The notes under the pieces: model-generated
Told to the model about the DNA's origin: nothing
Seen by the model: only the letters and a program-made list of their open reading frames with translations
The model's database searches: none
DNA from: an uncultured Bacteroidales bacterium
GTDB taxonomy: Bacteria; Bacteroidota; Bacteroidia; Bacteroidales; UBA932
Length of the DNA: 64,000 nucleotides
Reading direction: 5' to 3'
NCBI GenBank assembly: GCA_944325435.1
Contig: CALVAC010000018.1
Location: 1 to 64,000, forward strand
Translations under genes and position numbers: made by a program
Shown here: positions 43,744 through 52,122 of the stretch, in pieces
Layout: each line of letters starts with the position of its first letter
Position numbering within the stretch: the first letter of the stretch is position 1

Positions 43744-46254
43744 TCAGTTATATCGTAAAGTTATTGTCCCGATACGCACAGGGCAGTTGGCCGCGGTGAC
43801 AGATTCGGTGAGCATGCCTTTCTCTATGCCGAGGGCAGTGAGATAATTGCTTGAATTCGCTTTCGGGTCGATGTCAGTGACCTTGTCGGCAACCTGCAGA
43901 CGGAGGATGACCTTCTCTTTACCGAAACAGTCTGACGGCAGTTTCCTCAGATGCTCGGTATATCCTGGCGTGGAATCCTGAGATGTACCGCTCCACCATA
44001 CGATGGAACGCTTCTTTATGACATCGCTGCCGGGAACAGGACTGAAAGACGCCCCTCCATCAGTAGAATAGAGCAGATTCCAGTGAGAAGGCCCTGTCAG
44101 GGTCGTATTGTTCATCTGTCCATGCCCCCACACGATTCCCAGGAACATATTGGACCCGCTTATGCCTGCCGTTGAGAAGGAAATGTCGAAATAACGGCCC
44201 TCATCGCTGCTGAAGTCCCACCACTGGCGTGTAAGCAGGACTGCTCCGTTTGCCACAAGTCCTTTCTGCTCTGAAGATGACCCTCCATTGCCTGAACATA
44301 CGACATTGTTGAAATCAGGAGAACCGGCCATCTTGGCATCGTATATATCTATCTCCCCTTCTCCGGTTTCAGGGATGAGATCCACTTCCCTGTCGTTCCA
44401 GTTCCACTCTGCTATGGTCTTTGAAAACGGCTCCTCATCAAGGGCAATCTCGCTTTCGGTCATAGCCCTGAGCTGATATCTGCCCAAATCCCCGAAGCGG
44501 ACCGGAGCCACATCATCAGACACCAATATTCCCCGGAATGTCCCGGAACCCTGCGGCACCAGGGTACCGAACTCAAGATCGTGCCCGGAACTGAAACGTC
44601 TCCAGGATGCGCCGGCATTGGTCAGCATAAAGATTGTCTCACCGGTATTGTCATAGCACATCAGCGGAGCCACATCCCATCTCGGAGATGTCGTGCCGAC
44701 GGCATTCAGGTCATCCTTGAGAGAGTACCCGTCAGTACAGTTGGTATATGCCCCATCCTTGCACATTATCTCCAGACCGCTGACGGAGACAAGGGTGAAT
44801 ATGTCGTCATCCGTAAGTTCGGATATCCTTCTGGTCTTGACCGGTATCCTGAACTCATCCGGAGCCGCAGCCTCGAGTATATTCGCCGCCGTCAGCCCGG
44901 TTATCGTATAGCATTCCGGATCATCCTTCCTCTGGAGCACCGCCCCGTCAATGGAAAGACGGACCTTGGAGAAACGCTCAAGGGTATTCTCCTCCTCAGA
45001 GACGAACTTCAGACAGAAACCGTATTTCCCATCGGTGCTTTCCAGATATACTGTCCTGCCGTTCTCCGTCCTGTCGAACTGGAACTGGGCTGTCTGGGGA
45101 CTGGAGACAACATTCTGGCTTTCCGGGTCGCTGACCACATATCCTTCGATATACCCCAGAAGATCTATCTCTCCGGGAGTCATTGACCTCACCTCTTCGA
45201 AGCTTACCGCTGCAGGATATGGAGACTGCACGACCGTATATGATGCGGACACGGTCTCGCCTGCACCATCCGTGAAGTCCAGGCTTATCACAGCAGAACG
45301 TTCGGCTGCCCCCGTATTCATTGAAAGGGAGAACTGCAGGCCTTCAGAAGTGATTACCGGGTCAATGATCCACTCTTCGCCTTCAGCTACAGGAGAAGAG
45401 TATTCCACTGAATATTCCACCTTGTCCGAATATGCAGCTATATTGTTGGCCGTTGTCATCACCGAACATTCCTGGGCGAAACCCTCATATCTTCCTTCAG
45501 TGGATTCAAGCTTGAACTGCGGACCTGCAATACCCTGTGTTATGCTTAGCGTCGCCTGTGTCACATTGTCTTCAGCATCGGCGATTGACAATATGAGTTC
45601 CGCTATACGCGGGAGGGATGAACTGTTTTCGGATACAGAGAAAGACACGCCTTCTTTAGACACGGATACTCCAGTCACCCAATGGTCTGCCGTCTGCGCA
45701 GGAATCTCTCCATCCTGAGACAGCACCGGTACAGGCTCGCCAGGCTGCCCATCCTCCCCGTAGTAGGACACTGACGCTTCCATATCACCGACAGAATAAC
45801 GGAGGTTGGTATTCAGAGGCGCAAGAATGTCGGCTTCCGACTTCAGCAGAGTGACGGCAGGTGACGCAAAAGCGAGCTGCGGGTCAGTTATGTTACCTGC
45901 CTGGGAAAACATCACGGTATCCGTAAGCCCATCCTTGTCGAAGATGACCCCTACCTTCCTGGATATGCCGTAATTGGCTGAATACGTAAACACTATCTCG
46001 TTGTTGCCGTATCCCTCCTGCCTGTCCAGGGATGCCCATATCACATTCCTGGTCAGCCTGGCTTTCCATGCCCCGGTAGAATATACAAGCACATGGGTAG
46101 ATCCGGCCTCCTTGGTCAGGGACAGGTTCCTGGAAGATACAGCCAGAGGAAGATCAAGCTCAAATTCCTTCTGGCAGCCCGTCAGAGCAAGCAGCATTGC
46201 AGCCGCCGCGCCCAGTGCACAGGCTAAAGATTTCATATAATGTCTTGTTTTCAT
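43744..46254 (-). CDS. DUF5689-type surface lipoprotein, proximal copy
   Basis: An 836-residue lipoprotein; the start at 46254 (MKTRHYMKSLAC) gives a signal ending ALTGCQKEFEL and begins 20 bases after the SusD stop. Several BACON-like beta domains (about 25-340) precede a DUF5689-type OB domain (about 345-560: DLLGYIEGYVVSDPESQNVV, TVYLESTDGKYGFCLKF, SELTDDDIFTLVSVSGLEI). The C-terminal part contains WNWNDREVDLIP and a jelly-roll-like module (VVCSGNGGSSSEQKGL) that ends RIGTITLRYN, like the distal copy. The shared RISELTDDDIF/MSELTDDDIY block shows the two copies arose by duplication. Confidence 0.75.
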   Translation of the reverse strand: MKTRHYMKSLACALGAAAAMLLALTGCQKEFELDLPLAVSSRNLSLTKEAGSTHVLVYSTGAWKARLTRNVIWASLDRQEGYGNNEIVFTYSANYGISRKVGVIFDKDGLTDTVMFSQAGNITDPQLAFASPAVTLLKSEADILAPLNTNLRYSVGDMEASVSYYGEDGQPGEPVPVLSQDGEIPAQTADHWVTGVSVSKEGVSFSVSENSSSLPRIAELILSIADAEDNVTQATLSITQGIAGPQFKLESTEGRYEGFAQECSVMTTANNIAAYSDKVEYSVEYSSPVAEGEEWIIDPVITSEGLQFSLSMNTGAAERSAVISLDFTDGAGETVSASYTVVQSPYPAAVSFEEVRSMTPGEIDLLGYIEGYVVSDPESQNVVSSPQTAQFQFDRTENGRTVYLESTDGKYGFCLKFVSEEENTLERFSKVRLSIDGAVLQRKDDPECYTITGLTAANILEAAAPDEFRIPVKTRRISELTDDDIFTLVSVSGLEIMCKDGAYTNCTDGYSLKDDLNAVGTTSPRWDVAPLMCYDNTGETIFMLTNAGASWRRFSSGHDLEFGTLVPQGSGTFRGILVSDDVAPVRFGDLGRYQLRAMTESEIALDEEPFSKTIAEWNWNDREVDLIPETGEGEIDIYDAKMAGSPDFNNVVCSGNGGSSSEQKGLVANGAVLLTRQWWDFSSDEGRYFDISFSTAGISGSNMFLGIVWGHGQMNNTTLTGPSHWNLLYSTDGGASFSPVPGSDVIKKRSIVWWSGTSQDSTPGYTEHLRKLPSDCFGKEKVILRLQVADKVTDIDPKANSSNYLTALGIEKGMLTESVTAANCPVRIGTITLRYN

Positions 46255-46273
46255 ATTCCGTAGTTTCTCCGGA

Positions 46274-47797
46274 TTACAGTCCGTATGCATTGTATTCCTT
46301 GTTGTCAAGGTTGTTCTTCGAATAGGTGACCTCCTTGTCAGGGATAGGATAATAACGGTGGCAAGGCTTTATTCTGCTGTTCTCCGTATTGAGCTGGAGA
46401 TATGCATAGTCACTGTTGGCGGTCACCGCATCGTACCATATTCCCCAGCGTACAAGATCGTATTTGCGCTGGAACTCTCCGAACAGCTCTCTCGCCCTCT
46501 CGTTCCTGATCTCCTCTTCAAGGCGGACAGGGGTGCGATATGTATAGTTGTCAAGTCCCGCCCTTGTCCTTGTCATATCGAGATATCTGACGGATGTCTC
46601 GTAGTCCTCCTTGTAGAAATAGCATTCTGACATCATAAGCAGGGCATCCGCATAACGGAAGACCTTATAGTTGTTGCCGTCAGCCGATGACTGCATGTCA
46701 GGGCACCAGAATTTCGGGCCGCACCACGGGCGCGTATTGGTGCTGTTGAATGTCTTGTCCTCATAACCCCAGGCCATATTGTAGTTGCGCCTTATGTCCT
46801 TGCTCATCTTGGACTGGAGACCCTGACAGAAATATACATTAGGCCGCATTGCTGACCATACGGTAGACTGGTTGCCGAGCTCCGGAATCTCAACCCCGTC
46901 ATAGACTGCCGAATTGGCCGCACGCGGATACGGCTGGCATATACAGGCTACGTTTGATGTATAGGTCAGACCTCCCTGAGTATATGTATGCTGTACCTCC
47001 ATTATGGATTCCGGAGTGTTCTTGTTGCGGAAAAGGATATTCTCCGCATAGTCATACTGTGACAGGGAACCATAGATGGTCTCGAGACTTCCAAGCGCCT
47101 CCAGAGCCACATCCCACTCCTTGTTCCACATTGCCATCTTAGCAATAAGCATATATGCGCAGGCCGCACCGAGACGGTTGCCTTCGTTGTCACAGGTACG
47201 TGTCTGCGGAGCCAGCGGAGCTATGCTGCGCAGATCCGCAATGACCTTGTCCCTCGTCTCATCGGCATCCATCCTCGGAAGGACCTGTATTTTAGCGAGC
47301 ACCTCGTTGTTGGAGACATTGTCGAAATAGAACGGGACATCCCCGAAGAAACAGGTAAGCGTCCAGTAGTAGAACGCCCTCAGGGTCTTGGCCTCGCAAA
47401 GCAGCTGATAATACTGCTCTTCCGTGATTATCCCGTAGGAGAATGCCTGCTCTATACCCTCCACCGCAAAATTGCAGCGCTGCACTCCGAGATAGCCCTG
47501 GGTCCAGACCGTGGAGCCGAAACGAGGCACGGCAGGAGAGATGTCCAGGCTGGCATCAAGCGTACCCGACGGACAGTAGGCGATGTCGGTAACGCATTCA
47601 GTAGCCAGCATATACTGGAAAGTATAAATGGATTTTATAGGGATATAGCAGCTGTTCACGACAGACTGGCATTCGGAATACTTCCTGAAATAGTTGTCCG
47701 GGCTGGAAATTCCGGAGGTATCCTCCTGCAGCGAGCAGGACTGTATGCCGGACAGGGCCGCAACGGCCAGTGCGAACGATATGAATCTATTTTTCAT
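46274..47797 (-). CDS. SusD-family lipoprotein of the nuclease-linked operon
   Basis: A 507-residue SusD homologue; the start at 47797 (MKNRFISFALAVAAL) gives a signal ending GIQSCSLQED. Family features are the N-terminal helical repeat with YIPIKSIYTFQYMLATE, YADALLMMSECYFYKEDYE, IRNERARELFGEFQRKYDLV-RWG and the end SKNNLDNKEYNAYGL. It lies 29 bases after SusC. The neighbouring phosphodiesterase-fold gene suggests its ligand is a phosphodiester or nucleic acid, which would be unusual for SusD; that is inference. Confidence 0.92.
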   Translation of the reverse strand: MKNRFISFALAVAALSGIQSCSLQEDTSGISSPDNYFRKYSECQSVVNSCYIPIKSIYTFQYMLATECVTDIAYCPSGTLDASLDISPAVPRFGSTVWTQGYLGVQRCNFAVEGIEQAFSYGIITEEQYYQLLCEAKTLRAFYYWTLTCFFGDVPFYFDNVSNNEVLAKIQVLPRMDADETRDKVIADLRSIAPLAPQTRTCDNEGNRLGAACAYMLIAKMAMWNKEWDVALEALGSLETIYGSLSQYDYAENILFRNKNTPESIMEVQHTYTQGGLTYTSNVACICQPYPRAANSAVYDGVEIPELGNQSTVWSAMRPNVYFCQGLQSKMSKDIRRNYNMAWGYEDKTFNSTNTRPWCGPKFWCPDMQSSADGNNYKVFRYADALLMMSECYFYKEDYETSVRYLDMTRTRAGLDNYTYRTPVRLEEEIRNERARELFGEFQRKYDLVRWGIWYDAVTANSDYAYLQLNTENSRIKPCHRYYPIPDKEVTYSKNNLDNKEYNAYGL

Positions 47798-47826
47798 TTT
47801 CTTCTTTTTCTGATATGGTATGGACA

Positions 47827-50800
47827 CTAATACCTGAACTGGAGACTGAACACTACGGTACGTGGCTTTGGATAGGCTCCGAGATCCATTCTCCTGAGAG
47901 TCGAGGAAGTTCCTTCGCTGGACACATCCGGATCGAACCCGTTGTACTTTTTCCACAGATACAGGTTCTCCGCAGTCACGCCGATAGTTATGTCCCTCAA
48001 CCACGAACATTTCTGCTTCAGGTCGAATGTATATGAGAGGGAAAGGCTCTTGAGACGGAGATATGTGGCATCGTGGATCATAAAGTCGCTCGGAAGGGCT
48101 GCATCGCTTTTGGCTCCCGCCCTCGGTATGTCCGAGTCAGGATTCCTCACCGGATGCCAGGCATCAAGCATATAGCGGTACTGGTTGGTGAACTGTGACC
48201 CTGCCATATAGATTTCGGAAAAATTGTAGATCTTGCCTCCGAGGGAATATACGAAATACACACCCAGGGTGAATCCGTGGACATAGAAGGTGTTCTGCAG
48301 TCCGCCGTAAAGAATCGGGTCAGCATTTCCCTGATAGATAAGGTCTTCCTTGGACATCACCCCATCATGGTTGATATCATAGTAACGCGGGCCTCCATCC
48401 GTGTTGGCCGGACTGACGTATGTCTTTGTAACCTTGTTCTCCTCACGCTCCTCCGCACTCTTCCAGGTACCGCCGTATTTGAATCCCCAGAGCGAGTTTA
48501 GCGGATAGCCCTTGACATAGCCGTACATCATATACGGGTTGTTTCCGGGGGAATTATATGCAGCGATGAAGTCTTCAGAACCTATATCATTGACCATCTG
48601 ACTATTGTGTGACAATGTAAGGGCTGTGGTCCAATGGAATTTCGGCTTCACGATATTCTGGCTCTCGATTGCCAGCTCTATACCCTTGTTGGAAGTGATG
48701 CCGATATTGGTCCAGCGGGATGAATAACCTGTCTGGGTAGCCACTGCGAGAGTCATCAGCAGGTCACTTGTCCTGGACATATAGGCTTCTGCAGTGATAT
48801 TGAGCCTGCCCTTGAACATGGACCAGTCTATTCCGAGATTGTATGCCGCTGTCTTCTCCCAGGTCAGGTCCGGAGAGTCGAGACGGCTCCGGTAGAAAGC
48901 GACAGGCTGCGAGCCATCGAAAAGATATCCTCCCGTAGTGGAAGACAGGGCTGCAAGAGACCTGTATGTGCTTATCGCATCATTTCCCGTCATACCGGCA
49001 CTCAGACGGAGTGACAGGTCATCTATCCAGGTGCAGTCCTTCAGGAACTCCTCGTTGGATATGTTCCATTTGAATGCAGCTGAAGGGAAGAATGCCCACT
49101 TGTTGTTGGCAGCGAAATTGGATGCTCCGTCATAACGGCCGGTCACGGTCAGATAATAACGGGACTTCCAGTTATAGTTGACCCTGGCATAGAAAGACAT
49201 CTTCGTCTTCTTGGAATATGCCGAGCCTGCCGAATATGTCTCCTTGTCAAGCACGGCGTTCATATTGTTCCAGAGTATGGCATCATCCATATAACCCTTG
49301 CCGCTCAGGCTGAAATCGTGGGATACGAACCTGTAGGCAGAGAACCCTCCGAGAACATCGAACGAATGCCCGTTACGGGAATACCTGTATCCGGCAGTCG
49401 TTTCCCAGGAGAATGAATTCTCATCCCATTCTGCCCTGTATGCCTCTCCTCCCTCGTTTTCGCTCTTTGCGGGAAGGGTACCGGGATAATAACGGTATGT
49501 ATGGCGCTGGTACAGGTAATATGACAATGTACTGTTGATTGTGAAGTTCTTCACAGGCTCAAGCTTGACTGTAAAAGCGTGGTTATGGGAATGCCTTTCC
49601 AGAAAATAGGTGTTCATATCTATCATGACACGAGGGGTGTTGATTCTCTGCCCACTGTAATACAGAGGGTTGTATGAATCACCCGGCTTGATGAGAGGAG
49701 AAAGATACTGTGCTCCGTTCCACCAGTTGGTTCCGCCGATGGTAGCCTTGTTCTGGTCGTTGTGCCTCCAGGTATATGAACCGGTGTAGCCCACCCGCAG
49801 CCATTTGAAAAGCTGGCGGTCTACGCTGATTCTGCCTGTGAAACGCTTCTGGCCGCTGTCCTGGATAATACCCTGGGTATCATTGTATGAGAAAGACGCA
49901 TAGTATGTCGATTTCTTGTCTGAACCAGAAAGCGAAAGGGCATAATTGGAATACATGGCAGTCCGCGTGATCTCGCGTATCCAGTCTGTCCCCTCTCCGA
50001 GAGAGAGAGGATCAGGATAGACGGTGCCTGAAAGCGGGGTGTCAGGACCGACATCGGGATGGTTGGCATCCGTGCCGAAATATGCGTAGTCGTTCCGGTA
50101 TATCGCGAATTCCGTTGCATTCATTATGTCAAGCCTGCGCGGCAGCTGGGAGAAACCCATATCGGCCTTGAAAGTTATGTTTGGCTTGCCATCGGACCCG
50201 AGCCCTTTCTTCGTGGTGATGAGGATGACTCCGTTCGCTCCCCTTGAACCGTAGATAGCCGTAGATGAAGCATCCTTCAGAATGGAGATAGAGGCGATAT
50301 CCGCCATATTCAGGTCGTTCAGGTCATGTATGGCATCCATAACGCCATCCACCACTATAAGAGGCTCGTTGGATGCGTTTATGGAACGTGTACCACGGAT
50401 ACGTATGGTAGTAGTCGCTCCCGGCTCTCCGGTAGTGGACAGGAAATCCGCTCCCGCCACACGGCCCTGGAGGGCATTGTCGACAGACAGCACCGGAGTG
50501 CCCTCTATATCCGACATCTTCACAGTCGAGACCGAACCCGTCAGGTCTTTCTTTGCCACCTGTCCATAACCGATCACTACCACCTCATCCAGAGATGTCG
50601 CCTCTTCCTGTTCCATAGTGATATTGAATGTCATCCGGGATCCTACAGGCAGTGTGATTGTCTTGAATCCGAGGAACTGGAACTGCAATGTATCCGATGG
50701 CCTTACCCTGACAGAGAATTTCCCGTCAGTGTCAGTGACCACACCGCTTCTGCCTCCAGATACTATTACTGCAGTCCCGGGCATCGGTATCCCGTCTGTA

Positions 50801-50931
50801 TCCAGGACAGTACCTGTCACCGTCCTGGCAGGCTCCTGGGCAGCAGCCTGCCGAGGATATGCAACAGACAGCACCAGTACGGCCAGATGTGCCAGCATCA
50901 AAGCCAATGTTCTTGTCATAAAATTATTCAT
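47827..50931 (-). CDS. SusC-family TonB-dependent transporter of the nuclease-linked operon
   Basis: A 1034-residue outer-membrane transporter. A signal peptide (to about 32, RQAAAQEP) is followed by a carboxypeptidase-regulatory-like domain (about 37-112, VTGTVLDTDGIPMPGTAVIV), the TonB-box and plug region (TSLDEVVVIGYGQVAKKDLT, VDGVMDAIHDLNDLNMADIA) and the barrel ending PRTVVFSLQFRY. There is no STN domain, so it is not wired to a FecR/sigma pair, unlike the SusC at 13.9 kb. It is the third gene of the operon. Confidence 0.95.
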   Translation of the reverse strand: MNNFMTRTLALMLAHLAVLVLSVAYPRQAAAQEPARTVTGTVLDTDGIPMPGTAVIVSGGRSGVVTDTDGKFSVRVRPSDTLQFQFLGFKTITLPVGSRMTFNITMEQEEATSLDEVVVIGYGQVAKKDLTGSVSTVKMSDIEGTPVLSVDNALQGRVAGADFLSTTGEPGATTTIRIRGTRSINASNEPLIVVDGVMDAIHDLNDLNMADIASISILKDASSTAIYGSRGANGVILITTKKGLGSDGKPNITFKADMGFSQLPRRLDIMNATEFAIYRNDYAYFGTDANHPDVGPDTPLSGTVYPDPLSLGEGTDWIREITRTAMYSNYALSLSGSDKKSTYYASFSYNDTQGIIQDSGQKRFTGRISVDRQLFKWLRVGYTGSYTWRHNDQNKATIGGTNWWNGAQYLSPLIKPGDSYNPLYYSGQRINTPRVMIDMNTYFLERHSHNHAFTVKLEPVKNFTINSTLSYYLYQRHTYRYYPGTLPAKSENEGGEAYRAEWDENSFSWETTAGYRYSRNGHSFDVLGGFSAYRFVSHDFSLSGKGYMDDAILWNNMNAVLDKETYSAGSAYSKKTKMSFYARVNYNWKSRYYLTVTGRYDGASNFAANNKWAFFPSAAFKWNISNEEFLKDCTWIDDLSLRLSAGMTGNDAISTYRSLAALSSTTGGYLFDGSQPVAFYRSRLDSPDLTWEKTAAYNLGIDWSMFKGRLNITAEAYMSRTSDLLMTLAVATQTGYSSRWTNIGITSNKGIELAIESQNIVKPKFHWTTALTLSHNSQMVNDIGSEDFIAAYNSPGNNPYMMYGYVKGYPLNSLWGFKYGGTWKSAEEREENKVTKTYVSPANTDGGPRYYDINHDGVMSKEDLIYQGNADPILYGGLQNTFYVHGFTLGVYFVYSLGGKIYNFSEIYMAGSQFTNQYRYMLDAWHPVRNPDSDIPRAGAKSDAALPSDFMIHDATYLRLKSLSLSYTFDLKQKCSWLRDITIGVTAENLYLWKKYNGFDPDVSSEGTSSTLRRMDLGAYPKPRTVVFSLQFRY

Positions 50932-50942
50932 TTCCGGATTTT

Positions 50943-52082
50943 TTAATTCTGTTGATCCTGTCCTTCCCCATCAGGGCTTCCCAGAACGATGTCATTCCCG
51001 CTTCCGCCATTTTCAGAGAAATAGAAGTCTTTCTCTTCCTCTTCAAGGGCGCGGATATAGAAATTGTCAATGAATATCCTGCTGTTGCCGCCTGACTGCG
51101 ATGCCTGTGCTCCGCACGAAATCCTGATCCTGGTGTCAGCTGTCACCGGATTGAGTCCAGTCCCTGCGACAAAGACAATGAAGTCGCTGCCATCCCACAT
51201 CGTTTCCGGGAATTCCTCATCCGAGAAATCGTAATATGCCGCCTCGAGGTCAATGAAAGTCTGCCCTGACTCCGCAAAATCAGCTATGACACCTCCATCC
51301 AGCACCTCTACCCTTATCCTGTTGTCATCCCTGACTCCGGTATAATAGTCGGTATAGGCGGCAGCCCTGAAAGTGACCATCAGAAGGGAATCCCCCCTGA
51401 GCGTGTTCGTATATGGGGAGATAAGATCCCCTCCACGACCGTTGTCATCACCTATCTTCAGATATCCGTTCTTGCCGTAGCACGGAGTCTCTTCCCCATC
51501 TGCAGACGAAGATGTGAACCCGTAGTTGAGCTGGGCAGTCGTCCAGTCATCAATGGATACCTCATCATCAGTGAATCTCGGATCGGTCTTGCCATACCTG
51601 AGAAAAGAGAAATCATTGCTCACCCTTGCCGCTGCACCCTGATGTACCGGCAATATACAACTGTAATTCAGAGACGGGTCGGTTGCCGCAAGTATCAGCA
51701 TTCCTGTCCGGCGCGTATAATAGCAGCCTGTCTCGGTCCTTCTGTCCACTTCCAGGGTAACCACGCGGTATCCAGTGGCCGGATCAGTTCCGGAATCATC
51801 TATGACCCTGGCCCACGGTTCAGACCCGCCATCCTCCCAGATCGCACTGAAACCGATGTTGGCATCGACATAGATCTTTTCAATCCCGCCTCTTACACTC
51901 ACATACGCTGCATCTGCGGGCTCTTCTGCAGCAGGGTCGGTATAAGCCGTTATCGACTCTGCCCTTACTGAATTGACCGGTTTCTCGCACGAGGCAAGAC
52001 ACGCTGTCATCAGAAACAGAGCAAGGCAAACACCTCCCGGGGAGAGACTCGGATGAGCCTTCCCTGAAAATTCAGATTTCAT
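50943..52082 (-). CDS. surface lipoprotein with BACON-like and jelly-roll-like parts
   Basis: A 379-residue lipoprotein with a signal ending TACLASCEKPVNS. A BACON-like beta domain (about 40-150, AAYVSVRGGIEKIYVDANIG) precedes a region (about 155-345) with KNGYLKIGDDNGRGGDLISP and GGNSRIFIDNFYIRALEEEE, resembling choice-of-anchor or jelly-roll modules found on secreted nucleases. The acidic C-terminal tail is unusual. No catalytic residues are recognisable. It lies between the nuclease-like gene (40-base gap) and SusC (11-base gap), so it is translated as part of the set and may present substrate. Confidence 0.7.
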   Translation of the reverse strand: MKSEFSGKAHPSLSPGGVCLALFLMTACLASCEKPVNSVRAESITAYTDPAAEEPADAAYVSVRGGIEKIYVDANIGFSAIWEDGGSEPWARVIDDSGTDPATGYRVVTLEVDRRTETGCYYTRRTGMLILAATDPSLNYSCILPVHQGAAARVSNDFSFLRYGKTDPRFTDDEVSIDDWTTAQLNYGFTSSSADGEETPCYGKNGYLKIGDDNGRGGDLISPYTNTLRGDSLLMVTFRAAAYTDYYTGVRDDNRIRVEVLDGGVIADFAESGQTFIDLEAAYYDFSDEEFPETMWDGSDFIVFVAGTGLNPVTADTRIRISCGAQASQSGGNSRIFIDNFYIRALEEEEKDFYFSENGGSGNDIVLGSPDGEGQDQQN

Positions 52083-52122
52083 ACAGATTTCAATATTCGT
52101 TATACTGTTTTAGGATATGAAT

